Below are positions 1 to 12,142 of a DNA stretch of 64,000 nt, piece by piece (position 1 is the stretch's first letter; each line of letters starts with the position of its first letter). The notes beneath the pieces were generated by a model that was not told the origin of the DNA, made no database searches, and saw nothing but the letters and a program-made list of their open reading frames with translations. The stretch is from Larix kaempferi (Eukaryota > Streptophyta > Pinopsida > Pinales > Pinaceae). The position numbers were made by a program, and so were the translations under genes. The DNA lies in assembly GCA_027924585.1 (NCBI GenBank), contig BSBM01001719.1:7560001-7624000 (forward strand), written 5' to 3'.

Positions 1-1493
1 AAAAATATAAAAACTAAAGAAAACAACAATAACAATAGAAAATGAAATGGAAGGCCTATTGTGCATAGGTAAAACCACGAGGAAATGGAAACTTCAATAT
101 TTTATTACTATTGGGAAAAAAATTGCGATGTTTTCTTCCTTATGACATAATGCCAAGGATCATTTTCATTTTATACAATATATAGGAAGGTTCTAGAAAG
201 ATCCAAAATACACATGAAAGTTCCAAAATAATTTTCCTTGATGGCTCTAGCCACGCCCCTACACTCTCAAGTAATGAGGGCCCAACCCCCACCCCCTGGA
301 GTGCATATGGGTATTTGTGTACCACTCTACAAGAAAATGTCATAAATCTATATATTAACTTCACCTCATGTAGTTGTGCATACAATTTGTTTGTCCTTAT
401 GTAGAGCTTCCACCATGAAGAACAAATCATATCCAAAAACTATTCTAGTTGGTTAGTGGAAGCAATGTCCAACAATTATAGTTCTACAGTGCACAAATCT
501 GGATAGAAATTCAATCAAACTTTACACATATGACCTCTACTATATCCTCTACTTATTGCCTTTTTTTATGCTCCCTATCTATTTCCTCAGTGACATCAGT
601 GAGTTGCACCTTAAAATATTGGTTTGGAACCTACAATGCTTCATATGCATGCTCCACTTGAGAAATCCTCTAGTCTACCTTGCCAATATTGATCAAGATC
701 ATGGTGATTTGGCTAGATGTGGATGAATATTGCAATTTCATAGGTTGAGTAGACTACCCTATTGGTGGGATCCAACTGAATGGTTGGCCACTTCCAATGG
801 AAGATTCTAAATAAGAAGACTTATGAGCTTCAACCTTTTCTTATTATATGGTCATCTTATAGGGTTAAATGTCTCACTCTTGGGTGGTCTCTAAAATAAA
901 TAGGACCACATATGTGTGGTCCTAGAAGATCCACAATGATAATTTGAGAGTAGTTAGGTTTTTGTATGAGTTTATCAATCTACACCATGACCAACAGATT
1001 GTCCAATGGTGATAGAAAAGGTGGAGGAATATTAAGCATGAGATATATAATATCCTTATTTTCAACATAAGTTTGTGTCTTAATCAGTTGGTCCAACATG
1101 TAGTAGATACTCACCAAATATCAAGGGCTTATGTGTTGGCTCATATCCATTGCCACTAGAACCTACACTACATCCCAACTCCTCTGCACCTATCTCCCTT
1201 ATGGGATGTTCATCTGGTGTATCCTCCATAATCTCCATTCCAATAGAATCAACTTTGGTCCTTTGAGAGGGATAACCTACATCCAAACAACTTATCCGAA
1301 TAGCTTCATTCTACACTAGAGCACTCCAAAAACATCTCAAATTGATCCAAGATGGTCATCCATGATGTTAATGATGGGGACTTGGGCCCCGTTATTATCA
1401 TATGCATGACAGGCCTTGATATTTTATGTGACCAAACCCAAGTTGTTCTTGTTTCCAAAGTCTACAATATCCTAAAGAAATGCATTAGTGATA
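1..1493. other. Unclassified AT-rich flank
   Basis: I find no domain, LTR or RNA gene here. Short overlapping ORFs around 1080-1319 on both strands match no family I know and look like chance frames. The stretch ends at the target-site duplication TGATA (1489-1493) next to Element 1. It could be the decayed interior of an older transposon. Confidence 0.4.
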
Positions 1494-2665
1494 TGTTAGC
1501 TTTTTAGCTCAGCAATACGTTTGCACCTGGTGCCTGGGTGTAGAAGTCTGAAATAATGTAGTCTCAATAAATTTCATAAAGTGACTTTATTAAAGTACTT
1601 TGTGATTGTGATGTTTTAATTTAAAAGTGAGATGTAATTTTTTTTTTATAAAAGTGACTTTTAATTTAGAATGTGTGCTTTTTAAATATTTAGGGTTAAA
1701 TATGACTTTTTGAAAAGTGAGATTTTATATAGTATGAATTAGGGAGTATAAGTCATCTTGAGATTTAATCTCAACCATATATCTTGTGGCTTGGATTTAA
1801 TCTCAGCCATTGAAGATGAAAAGTCACTTGTAGTTACCCTAATCAGAAAATAAAAATACACTTGAGGGTTCATTCTTTCACAAACTTTCCAAGAGAGTTG
1901 GAAGGAGGGCATGAGTTTCAAGAGGGTGAGAGTGGTTAGCTGAGAGAGAGATTTGTTGCAGAAACAAGAAGGGGCACAAATCCCTAGGTGGAGGAACGAT
2001 TCCCAAGGAGGGAACAACTCCAAAGTGGGCACAATTCCAAAGGATTTTTTTGGTTATTTTTACAACCAGTTCGTACAATGAGAGAGAGGGCCATACAACT
2101 GGGATGTGGCACAAAAATGAGGTAGTTGGGTGGCACATTTTCCAAGGAAGCTTGTCGTCTTTTCATAAGGGTCATACTATTGAAATTATAGGGTTGATTT
2201 CCAAGGAAAAATTGTTGTGGTTGTTTTTGTTGTTATTTGGGCAGTTTTGGAAGGCTGGAAGGCACAATTTCCAAAGTCTCCTACATCACAGTTTTTGAGG
2301 TGAAATATTAACTCTTATTTCAAGGACTTTCTCTCTTATGTACTATGGTTAATGGCTGAAAATGAATTGTGTTTTATATTTCAGATTTTCACTGTTTATT
2401 AATGAAATATCTCTTAAAATGGGTCATTTGACCAAGATTTCCTATGTCTGTTATTTTATTACAGCCTGTTGTCCATGCATTTTTTCCATTGCATAGTGAC
2501 ACTTCATGATGTATATTAACTTACAGGAGTCTGAAATTTTTCCTGTGTTATACGGTGGTGAATGTTTTATTGTTTAAGCTTATACCAGGATGCATTGAAG
2601 TGTTTGACAAAAGTTGTCATTGACTATTCTTGTACACAATCTGATTTTTTCTCCCTAGTTTAACA
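1494..2665 (+). repeat. Element 1 5' LTR (1172 bp)
   Basis: Direct copy of 4403-5576. It starts TGTTAGCTTTTTAGCTC and ends TTTAACA just before the primer site. Shared landmarks include the run around AATAATGTAGTCTCAATAAA near 1554 and the AGTTGGAAGGAG block near 1895. Small ORFs on both strands inside it repeat in the other LTR and are not genes. Confidence 0.85.
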
Positions 2666-2677
2666 TGGTATTAGAGT
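2666..2677 (+). promoter_or_regulatory. Element 1 primer-binding site
   Basis: TGGTATTAGAGT directly abuts the 5' LTR. It differs at two positions from the plant tRNA-Met site TGGTATCAGAGC, so it is recognisable but mutated. Confidence 0.75.
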
Positions 2678-2843
2678 AGAGGCTCTGAAGTTGTTGGGAA
2701 ACATTGTTATTTTTGTTTTGGAAAAGTTTATTTTGCTAGTTTTAATAGCTTGTTGGTAGGTGGGCACTATCTGCAAGTGATTTGCAGGTGTTGGGAAGAA
2801 AGGAAAGATAGTGGGTTACTTTTCGTTTGTACAACAGAGAGAG

Positions 2844-3428
2844 ATGGTTGTTTGCATTAGATATGAGGACCGGTTGGATGGCATTTTCAACTATCTAGAA
2901 TGGAAAGTTAGGATGACTACTGTACTTTAGGAGAGAAGACTATGGACAATGGTTAGAATTGTGGTAATTCCTCCCACAAATGACGCTATTTCTCTTGAAA
3001 TTCATGAAGTAAAAGAGGCGAGAGAACAGAGGATGATTCTGGATGGTGTTAGGGACCATCTTATCCAACACTTAGTTGAGAAGAAGTCAACTTATGAGAT
3101 GTGGGACACACTAAAAAAATTGTATGAGGCAAAGAATGAGAACCAGAAGATAGAACTCAAGGATAAGTTGCATGCGACCAAGATGGCCAAGGGTGAGGGT
3201 TTAGTATCATATCTTACCTGGGTGGCACAAGTGAAAGATGAGTTGGTTGTAGTTGTGGAGGTCATCTTTGATTATGAATTGGTGAGGATAAATTTGAAAG
3301 GATTCACCAAGGACTGACAAGTTTTCATGAAGTGTGTGGTTGGTCAGGAAAAAAATCTAGATTGGAGTAGACCATGGGATGATTTCACTCAAGAGGATAT
3401 CCAGGAAGGATCTCAAGGTAGTTGATAG
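2844..3428 (+). pseudogene. gag: Element 1 gag (capsid region), broken
   Basis: The frame opens at ATG 2844 and matches the copia gag (UBN2-like) pattern: an N-terminal YEDRLDG..FNYLEWK stretch, then a helical region with AREQRMILDGVRDHLIQH, then YEMWDTLKKLYE, the usual capsid signature. It is interrupted by TAG at 2928 and TGA at 3315, beyond which in-frame capsid-like sequence (LDWSRPWDDFTQEDI) continues to about 3425. No frameshift is needed within this part. Its role was the particle coat. It lies right after the primer site and before the zinc knuckle. As it stands it cannot give a full Gag without readthrough. Confidence 0.75.
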
Positions 3429-3499
3429 AAGGAAGGTGCTGATTAAATTTTTTTTTCTCTTTTTGCTAAGAGTAAGAATAAGTCCAAGAAGGACTTGAG

Positions 3500-3960
3500 C
3501 AAAGTTAGATGCTTTACTTGCTCCTAGTTTGGTCACTGTGCTTCTCAGTGTCCTAAGAAGAAGAAGAAGAATAAAGAGGAGGATGTGACCATTGCAGCTT
3601 CAACAAAAGTAGAGGACTTTGTGAAAAAGTTTGAGAAGGAATTATCGTTGTTCTCTCTTGTATCGAGTGTTGGAAGTAATGGATTTGTGACGAACAATAG
3701 TTGGTTCATTGACAGTGGAGCCTCTCATCACATGACAAAAATGTATCATATATTCTGCAACTTTACTAAGATAGATCGAGAGCGGGTATTTCAAAGTGAA
3801 GGGGGGATGACACATGAGGTGCGTGGATTTGGGAGATTCAGATTATAGGTTCAACAGGGTGAACTACTAGAGAAGAATGGAGTTATGTTTGTTCCAGGGT
3901 TGAGTTTGAATTTGCTCTCTTTGTTAGCCTTGGAGGATGCAAGGTATTCGACATTGTTAT
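3500..3960 (+). pseudogene. Element 1 zinc knuckle and aspartic protease, broken
   Basis: Near 3510 a CX2CX4HX4C nucleocapsid knuckle (CFTC..FGHCASQC) is readable, with a TAG inside the loop, followed by a lysine run. The protease follows in a frame open from 3585 to 3848 and carries the copia active-site motif SWFIDSGASHHMT near 3700. After the stop at 3846 the frame continues with FVPGLSLNLLSL, matching the usual end of the copia protease region. There is no pre-integrase GAG domain and no integrase afterwards, so the polyprotein is cut here. It was once the maturation protease; it is now a pseudogene. Confidence 0.75.
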
Positions 3961-4402
3961 AGAGGGGACATGTGTACATTTTTCCAGAGAGGGAAGTTCT
4001 AAGATATTTTTTTATATACTCAGAGAGAGTGGAACTAATCAATCCTCAATTTGATGGTGATCGGTTCGGTGAGCTGTACAGGTTAGGTGGACAACCCACT
4101 ATCTATCATTCAAAGTCGGAAGAGGAGCATGAGGCTCGTGAGGCTGTAGGGGCAGAAAGGGTTCAGTCTCGATTTTCAATTGAACTAAGGAAGTTGGTAT
4201 GAGAGGACTGAAGCTCAAGATTGGAGGTTGGATTCTCTTAGGATATCAAGGTTCATAGTATCTTCTAGGAGGATTCTTCAGATTCGTTTTTAGTTCAGGT
4301 GGTAGGGTTTAGAGGGAGATTCTACTATGAAAAGTGTGATGGATTTGAGGATGAGACTCGATGATGATGATGGCAGTGAGTACCTTCCTCACTAAGAGGA
4401 AG
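3961..4402 (+). other. Element 1 3' interior and polypurine tract
   Basis: An ORF at 3972-4202 has no recognisable domain and does not resemble integrase. The last bases before the LTR form the purine-rich plus-strand primer tract (near 4393-4402). Confidence 0.5.
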
Positions 4403-5576
4403 TGTTTCCTTTTTAGCTCGGTCGGTACTTTTGCACCCGGTTCTTGGGTGTAGAATTGCGGAATAATGTAGTCTCAATAAATTTCATAAAGTGACTTTAT
4501 TAAAGTACTTTGTGAATGTGATATTTTAATTTAAAAGTGAGATGCACTTTTTTTCATAAAAGTGAAATTTAATTTAGAATGTGTTCTTTTTCAATATTTA
4601 GGGTTAAATATGAATTTTCAAAAACTGAGATTTTATATAGTATGACTTAGGGAGTTTAAATCATCTTGAGATTTAATCTTAATCATAGATCTTTTTGCTT
4701 GAATTTAATCTCAACCATTAAAGATGAAAATTCATCATCAGTCACCCTAATGAGAAAATAAAAAGACACTTGAAGCTTCATTATTTCACACACTTTCCAA
4801 GAGAGTTGGAAGGAGTTCATGATTTTCAAGAGGGTGAGAGTGGGCAGCTGAGAGAGATAATTGTTGCAGCATGAAGAAGGGGCACGAATCCTAGGTGGAG
4901 GCATGATTCCTAAGGATGGTGTAGCTTCGAAAGTGGGCATGATTCCTAAGGAAACGTTTATGTTTTTTTTACATACAGTCCGTACAGTGAGAGAGAGGGT
5001 TGTACAATTAGTCTATGGCATAGAAATCAAGGAAATTGGGTGGCACATTTTTCAAGGCAGCTTGCTATTTGTTCATGAGGGTCGTACTCTCGAAATTCCG
5101 GGGTTGATTTCCAAGACAAAACTGTTGTGGTTGTTTTTGTTTTTATTTGGATAGTTTTGGAAGGCTGGAAGGAACCATTTCCAAAGTATCCTACAACACA
5201 GTTTTTGAGGTGAAATATTAACTCAGATTTCAAGGAATTTCTATGTTATGTACTATGGTTAATGGCTGAAAATGACTTATGTTGTACATTTATGAGTATG
5301 ACTAATTATTAATGAAATATCTCTTGAAATGGGTCATTTGTACAAGATTTCTTGTGTCTACTATTTTATTACAGCCTATTGCCCGTGCATTTTTTCCGAT
5401 GCATAATGACACTTTATGTTGTATATTAACTTATAGCAGTTTGATATTTTTCCTGTGTTATATGGTGATGAATGTTTTACTGTTTAATCTTAATATCAGG
5501 ATGCACTGAAGTGTTTGACAAAAGTTGTCATTGACTGTTCATGTACACAGTCTGATTTTTTGTCCCTATTTTAACA
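4403..5576 (+). repeat. Element 1 3' LTR (1174 bp)
   Basis: Direct repeat of 1494-2665, beginning TGTTTCCTTTTTAGCTC and ending TTTTAACA, followed by the TGATC target-site copy. Confidence 0.85.
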
Positions 5577-6281
5577 TGATCTTGGACATCAAGGATGTCC
5601 TAGCCTATGCAACAACTACTTTGGCCTCCAAATTTTGTGGGGGATGTTTCTTTATGGATTTTGTTGGAATCATAGTAAAAGGATTGAACAATATTATCCA
5701 TTTAAAAGTGCTTCTTGTCAACATTTTTTCTTTAATTTGGAAATGCAATAGTACTTGAAATCAAATAACAATCATATACATAATAAATAACATATGACAC
5801 ATGATTTTACCCTAGGGAAACCCTCTATGACTTGAGGGAGAAAACCCTAGAAGAAACTTCCTTGGTATATTGATAGATAGGAGAGAATGTCTTTTATATC
5901 AAGCACCCTTGGTACATATATAGAGCTAGAGAAAGATATGAAGAGAGACTCAGAATAGTAGATTCCAGCAGATTCATAGTGGAAGCATGGAAGTATCGAA
6001 GATCGACTGGACATAGTAGATTCCATATCGACAGAAAGAAGAAATCGCAGAAGTAAAAGAGGAATGCGAAGTCAGGCGTACACGCAGTTAGCGAAAGAAG
6101 GAACACTTGGTGCGATGGAAAGATGATGAGTTGCAGGAGGTGACATGGATTTCCGAAGAAGAGTTCAGGAGATTGACGGAGCAGTCAAGTTCTTTTTCAC
6201 CTGGGGAGTCTAATGCAGGTGAATCAGGGCCTAGGAAGATCAGTCGAAGTTAGTCGACATAAGGAAGACCGACCAGAGGGA
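5577..6281 (+). pseudogene. Decayed Ty3/gypsy pol C-terminus
   Basis: A frame from 6035 to 6253 (73 codons, one internal TAG at 6089) reads like the tail of a gypsy polyprotein. It has an acidic run, then RRTRS, then EHLVRWKDDELQEVTWISEEEF, which resembles the post-integrase/chromodomain-like V-x-W-K...TW pattern, then a low-complexity tail and a TAG stop. Upstream, 5577-6034 has no readable frame. Element 2 has inserted 28 bp past the stop, so 13315-13923 should be the same element's 3' UTR. The assignment rests on a short motif only and could be wrong. Confidence 0.4.
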
Positions 6282-6883
6282 TATTAATTTTTCGATAATT
6301 TAATTCCATTATCATTTAGGATAACTAAGAGAATAACATGCACATCATATCTACAACATATCAATCATAGACACAATAGAAATCACACAAGAGACACAGA
6401 GTTTCACCGGGGAAAACCAAGAAGGTGAAAAACCCTGCAACTTCCTCGTTGATAAGGTAAGCCACAAACCAAGATCACAATGATCAAACCCAATAAGATG
6501 TCTCTAGCAGATGCTCCTCCTCCTCCACAAGTGCGCCACTTTCTCTCTTAGCTATGCGAGCTTGAGAAGTGAGTGAATGAGATAAATGAGAGACACAACC
6601 TCTCTATTTATACACTGACTTGACCTGCCAATAATCCACTGGGGCCGATTTTTTACTCAAGTCTAATAACCCAACCACATTACCTAATCAGGGCCGACCC
6701 CACACTGGTGGTCTAATAACCCATCAATACAAATGATGACACTTGTTGATGCACATGACGACACTTCTAAATACAAATGATGACACTTCCGAATAGAGGA
6801 ATGTAACATCTCTAATATATATACAATAAAGTACAAATGTAATACATAGAAGAATATATTCTGAAATTACAAATACATCAACA
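6282..6883 (-). repeat. Element 2 3' LTR (602 bp)
   Basis: Copy of 12713-13314. The terminal dinucleotide on the left edge has mutated (plus strand TATTAA instead of TGTTAA). Confidence 0.92.
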
Positions 6884-8128
6884 CTCCCTCTTAACTAGGA
6901 AGGTATTCTTTCATCACAGGTCATCAATACATAATGGCACAAGTCTTCAATTCTGGAGCTGGATCATCATCAATGGATCACGGAGCCTTATCATCATCAC
7001 TGCTGCTGTACCCGGCATCTCGATCACTGGGATATCTCTGAATTCTACTCATCATAGGAAGTTCTACAGAGACAGCACTTTTTCATGCTGGATGTAGGCC
7101 CACCACCTGTAGGTCTTCATCATCACTGGCCATACTGTGGAATCCTCAGGAACTATTACGTGCATTAGCAAAACCTCGCAAGAGCATCCCAAGACTGATT
7201 ACGAGCACATAGCTCAACTTATCAGATCTCCCAGGACCTTTTACATGCCACAGCACAACCTGTCCACGACCACATTGTATCATCCTAATACTCATGATCA
7301 TACTAATCATAACATCGTTCACGAAGCACAATGCAGATGCACATCACACATCACTTACATTCATCGACATGGGAAGGCACACTTCAACCATCCATGAAAG
7401 GATCAACACTTATATCTATGCCATGGGAAGAAACACTTCCACCATGCGAAAATGGAATCAACTTACATCCATATCCATGCGAAGAAACACTTCAACCATG
7501 CTAGGAATGGCACAACACTTATATCGCAGCCATGGGAAGACACACTTCAACCATGCTCGAATGGCTCTAGCCCTTACATCTGCACCATGGGAGAACACAT
7601 CTAACACCATGTGAGAATGGCTTCAACCCTTACATCTGTACAATGGGAGAACACATATACCACCATGTGAGAAGGCTCCAGCAATTACATCCCGATCATG
7701 GGAGAACACATCTGCCACCATGTCGGAAAATCCTAAAAATTATATCGCGACCATGGGAGAACACATCTGCAACCATGTTCGAAAAGCCCATGTGCATCTG
7801 TGTCTTTGGAACTCATCACACATAATCCAACTGATTATGCAATGTATCCACCTAATACATATCATCACGTATGATCATCCTGATCATGATCATAGCATCA
7901 TCCTGATGCATATCATCCAAAGTATCATCCTGATACTCATCTCACATGATCCTCCTGATCGTCATCACTGCATCGTCCTGATGCATATACATATACATGA
8001 TCCAACTGATCATACCAAGCAATAACTGGAGCATTGTCCTAATGCTCACCACACAACGCTTACATCCATATCCATGGGAAGGATCCTCCTCTCACAATGC
8101 TTGGAATGGCTACTGCATATGTGTCCCA
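6884..8128 (-). repeat. Element 2 long 3' UTR built of tandem repeats
   Basis: Between the RNase H stop and the purine tract lie 1.24 kb without a plausible gene. 7360-7790 consists of about seven degenerate units of 50-60 bp, each with a CATGGGA(A/G)(A/G)ACAC core and an AATGGC or AAGGC joint. 7795-8030 is rich in GATCAT/CCTGAT-type short repeats. 7130-7290 holds a third motif (CAGGACC and GAGCACATAGCTCAAC). ORFs across this stretch are products of the repetition. Elements 6 and 7 carry the same motif sets on the plus strand. Confidence 0.8.
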
Positions 8129-9577
8129 TCACTTCTTCTTCAAAGTATCTTCTATTTGAAGAACACCAAGCCTCTCTCTGAAGTACTCAAACTTCACTCT
8201 AGCTAGTGGTTTTGTCAACACATCTGCAACCTGCTCATCCGTCGCAACAAATAGGAGCTTCACTGCTCCTCTCAGCAGCATATCCCTGATATAGTGATAT
8301 TTGATCTCAATGTGCTTCGACTTTTCATGGAATATTGGGTTCTCAGACAGCGTCACACAACTCTGGATGTCACAAAAGATACCAGTAGCACCCAACGGGA
8401 GATCAAATAACTCAGACAGTAGCTTCCTCATCCATACTGCCTCACAACTAGCCGAACAAGTTTCAACATACTCTTCTTCGGCTATACTTAGTGCTACACA
8501 GGACTGATTCCTGCTAAACCAAGAGATCACACCTGATTCCATACTGAAGCAACACCCATAAGTGCTCTTCCTATTTGCAGCACTGCCTGCCCAATCTGAA
8601 TCAACATAGCCCTCAAGGTTAAACTTTTGATTTACATCATACTTGAGCCCATAATCAGCTGTACCCTTCAGGTACCTCGGAATATGCTTTACAACAACCA
8701 GGTGAACACTTCTCGGATCCGTCAGAAGCTGTCTCAATGTGTTCACCGCAAAGCAAATATCTAGTCTTGTATTCGTCAAGTACATTAAGGACCCAATCAT
8801 CTGACGATACATCGTGACATCAATCGGCTCAGATGAAGCATCACACAAAAGCTTCAGATTCGATGCCATAGGTGTGGCCATGGCCTTGCAGTCCATCATC
8901 TCGAACCTCTTCAGGATCTCTACTGCATACTTCCCTTATCCAAGGAAGATTCACTCTGCACTCTGCCGCACCTCCATGCCCATAAATTAGTGCATCATCC
9001 CCAAGTCCTTCATCTTGAACTCAATAGCAAGCTCCCTCTTGGTATCGGCAATCAAATTGTCCTCACCTATAACAAATAGGTCATCCACATACAAAAGTAG
9101 TATCACTGGATTGCCTTCCTAACCCTTGTAGTAAAGGTTGGAATCTGCTTTACTTTTGGTAAAGCACAAGCTAGATAGGAAACTATCCATCCTACCATAC
9201 CAAGTCTTAGGAGCTTGCTTCAATCCATACAAGACTTTCTTCAACCTGCACACATATGACTCCCTGTCATGTGTCTCAAAAACAAGTGGCTGCTCCACAT
9301 ACACTTCCTCTTTGACTACACCATTCAAGAAAGCTGTCTTGGCATCCATCTAATGTATCTTTCACTTCATCATTGCAGCCAGAGCAAGTATTGTTCTGAT
9401 GGAAGTGTATCTGGCTACAGGAGAAAAAGTCTCTTCATAGTCTATTCCCTCTTTCTGAGAGAAGCCACGAGCTACAAACCTCGCCTTGTATTTTTCTATG
9501 CTACCATCTGTAGCATGCTTGATCTTATAAATCCATTTGGAAGTCACCACTGACTTCCCTTCAGGTCTGGGGACCAC
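8129..9577 (-). pseudogene. Element 2 reverse transcriptase and RNase H, broken
   Basis: One frame, cut by several stops, reads [53 protein letters not shown] and LLYVDDLF (YVDD near 9080-9100), covering the RVT_2 domain in order. RNase H follows in an open stretch 8129-8899 and keeps YVDSDWAG, an acidic EEEY in place of AEAEY, and the third catalytic Asp (FCDIQSC in place of FCDNQSC). It ends with the usual VADVLTKPL..VKFEYF motif and a Lys-rich tail. The domain length is normal. The stops between RT motifs make it a pseudogene. Confidence 0.88.
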
Positions 9578-10283
9578 ATCCCAACATCATTCTTCATGAT
9601 CAATTGGTATTCTTTGACCATGGCATCCTTCCATTCTTTCTTTTCCACTGCTTCCTCATAACTAGAAGGTTTTTTGTTCATAATATCACAGAGTAAGGAA
9701 ACATAACTGGTATGTGATCTAGTCCTCTTCCTTTCTTCGTGTTCTTCTTTTGGAATGTCATACCTTTCTGCATCTTGAATGAGCTCTCTAGCCCATGCAG
9801 GTTTCCTCTTGTGAGAGTTCTTTTCACGGGGTGGATCTAAGGGTTCTTGTGGATCTTCAATTTCACTATCTACTTCTGGAATTGCGTCATTCATAGTGGT
9901 GTCTTGAAATCTGGTTTCCTTAGTTCTTCATGGTCTTCAACAGGTGTCTTCCTTGATTTGATGTATGCTGAGTCTTCATCAAATGCTACATCCCTGTTGA
10001 TGTCAATTTTCTTGAACCCTAGAAAGTATATTCTGTAAGCCTTCGAGCTTTCATTGTAACCCACAAAGATTCCCTTCTTCCCTAAACGATCTAGCTTTGT
10101 CCTCTTTTCTTTTGGAATGTGTGTGAATACTGGACAACCAAATATCTTGAGATGGCTAACTTCAGGTTTCTTAGAAGAGAAGACTTCTTATGGTGTCTTT
10201 TTCTCAAGTATCTTGTGAGGTGTTTTGTTCTGTACATATACAACTGTCCTAGCTGCTTCTGCCCATAGATGCATAGGCAGATC
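9578..10283 (-). pseudogene. Element 2 integrase C-terminus and linker, broken
   Basis: Readable pieces in changing frames include an integrase C-terminal block (LWAEAAR, then K-I-F-G-C-P-V-F-T-H, then VGYNESSKAYR), followed by an acidic/proline linker and the segment with [19 protein letters not shown] (9600-9894). This is the stretch that links integrase to reverse transcriptase in Ty1/copia. Elements 6 and 7 lack it and have intron-like DNA at that place. Confidence 0.75.
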
Positions 10284-11222
10284 CTATTCATGAAGCATTT
10301 CCCGTGCTACTTCCATGATAGTTCTATTCTTCCTTTTTGCAACTCCATTTTGTTGTGTATTGTAGGGAGCAGTCAACTCCCTCTTAATCCCTGAATCATT
10401 GCATATCTTCTTGAAATTCCCTGAAGTGAATTCTCCACCATTGTCAGATCTGAAAGTCTTAATGTTCTTATCTATTTGATTTTCTATTAAGGATTTGAAT
10501 TCCTTGAACTTATAAAATAATTCATCCTTGTTCTTCAAGAAATAAACCCAAGTATTCCTGGAGAAATCATCAATGAAAGAAACATAGTATACATACCCAC
10601 TCAGAGAACTGGATGACATCGGACCGCATACATCGGAGTGGATGATCTCCAAGATTCCTTTTGCTTTGCTTTCACTGCTTGGAAATTCCTTTTTTGTGTT
10701 CTTTCCTTTTGCACATCCTTTGCAAACACATTCATGCTTTGAGTGGATTTCAGGAAGACCTTCCACAACTTTGCTTGCAATTGGTAGTGCCCTATAGTGC
10801 ACATGTGCAAGCCTTCTATGCCAAATTTCACTTGGCTCCATGGATTCATGTACCATGGCATGTTTAGGTTGTCCCTTCAATTTGTACAATCCTCCCTCTT
10901 GCTCTCTAATCACTACTGCATCATCTATGGTCTTACCCTTTGGCCACACGAGTACTTGGCCATCCAAAAATGCAACTCGAATCCCTTTTGCATCCAGAGA
11001 TGATATGTATAGGATATTCTTCTTGAGCCCAGGTACATATAGAAGATCCTTCATTTTCAAAGACTTCCCTGAGTCTAGCATGTAAAAAGCTTCACCACTT
11101 CCTTTTATGGGATATTGATAGTCATCCCCAAGTTTCACCTTATGGGGTGACTCATGTTTAGATAGATCTACAAAAGATTCTTTAAACCTAGTCATGTGTT
11201 TAGAAGCCCCACTATCAATAAG
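10284..11222 (-). pseudogene. Element 2 protease and integrase core, broken
   Basis: After a TAG at 11223-11225 the frame runs on through the protease motif LIDSGAS (IDSGAS just at the edge), the end-of-protease signature LYVPGLKKNILYI, the pre-integrase segment with WHRRLAHVHY, the zinc-binding CVCKGCAKGK, and an rve integrase core with HSDVCGP and FRSDNGGEF. Thirty-five residues after the second Asp, where catalytic Glu is expected (NGVAERKN in active copia), this copy has Lys (codon AAA). Integrase would thus be inactive even without the stops. The frame closes at 10284, shortly after the core. Confidence 0.85.
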
Positions 11223-12142
11223 CTAATCATTACATCCATGAGAGATAGTACCTGTGAGAGCAGAGATTAGAACATATTCATCTTCACTAGATGAGTCATC
11301 ACTTTCTTCTCTAGCCTTCTTCTTGGGAGGTTCATCATCCTCAGCAGCATGAGCATGATATTTTCTTTTGTTGCCCTTCTTCTTGTTGTTGAAGTTGTTG
11401 TTGTCCTTCTTGTTCTTGGGACAATTTGAGGCAAAGTGTCCCTTCTCATTAAATGTAAAACATCTTAGATGTTTCTTATTTTTATGGTGGTGAGAATATT
11501 TCTTGGGATGAGAATGCTCCCTCTTGAACGTTCCATTCTTGGTGTGTGCTGTGAGAGCTTGATCTTCATCTCCCATCTTTTATTCTCGGGCCACAAGCCT
11601 TGCTTCTTATTGTGAACATTCCTCCCATAGTCTACTGAAGGAGACCAATTTTCTTCTTGCACAGATTCCTTGGATGAAGGAGTCCCATGACCTAGGTAGG
11701 CCATTCAATGTGGTCATCACAATTTCACCATTCTCCACTACTTCATCCACAGCTTCAAGTTGTTCCTTGATTTGAGAGACCTTAGAAAAGTAGGATTGAA
11801 TGGTCTCTCCATTCTGAAGCTTTACCCCTTTCAATTGGTTCCGTAGAGTCATCTTCCGATTATGTTCTTTCCTTCAAACAATTTGGTCAAGGAGTCAAAC
11901 ATCTCCTTAGGTGTCTTTAGGGAAGACACATGGGGTATGAGATGGTCCTCTATAGAATCAGTAATGAGTCTCTTAGCCTTGACCAAGTCCTTCTTATGTA
12001 AGGCCTTAGCCTCATCTCCCTCTAGAACTGGAACCTCTTCTTTTATGTAGATGTCCAAATCATTTTCTTCTAGGATTAACCCAATCCTATACTTCCATGC
12101 TTGGAAGTTATCAGCTCCATCAAGCTTGGTGTGGTGAGACAT
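11223..12142 (-). pseudogene. gag: Element 2 gag, broken
   Basis: ATG at 12142 begins MSHHTKLDG..NFQAWKYRIGLILEEN, the copia gag N-terminus. A frameshift follows the LFEGKNI motif (near 11860), after which the second frame carries IQSYFSKVSQIKEQL and LPRSWDSFIQG. Stops near 11604 and 11577 separate this from the basic linker and zinc knuckle. The knuckle reads CFTFNEKGHFASNC, so its second cysteine has become Phe, which should abolish zinc binding. A charged tail (EDDEPPKKK, then a Ser/Asp/Glu run) leads to the protease. Element 6 holds a closely similar gag. Gag would form the particle and bind the RNA. Confidence 0.85.

Larger units (their letters stand above)
1494..5576 (+). mobile_element. 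Element 1: non-autonomous Ty1/copia element of TR-GAG type
   Basis: Two direct LTRs of about 1.17 kb (1494-2665 and 4403-5576) flank a 1.74-kb interior. TGATA before the left LTR and TGATC after the right LTR give a 4-of-5 match for a target-site duplication. Both LTRs begin TGTT and end TTTAACA. A tRNA-Met-like primer site follows the left LTR, and a purine run (AAGAGGAAG) precedes the right LTR. The interior codes only for a broken gag with zinc knuckle and a protease start. No integrase, reverse transcriptase or RNase H is visible, and 442 bp between protease and LTR hold no pol. This is the known TR-GAG layout; it would need pol enzymes in trans. The LTRs have diverged by many substitutions, so the insertion is old. 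Confidence 0.85.

Noticed and set aside
1080-1319. Overlapping ORFs on both strands as a gene
   Set aside because: No domain, short, and both strands open only by chance; composition like the surrounding DNA.
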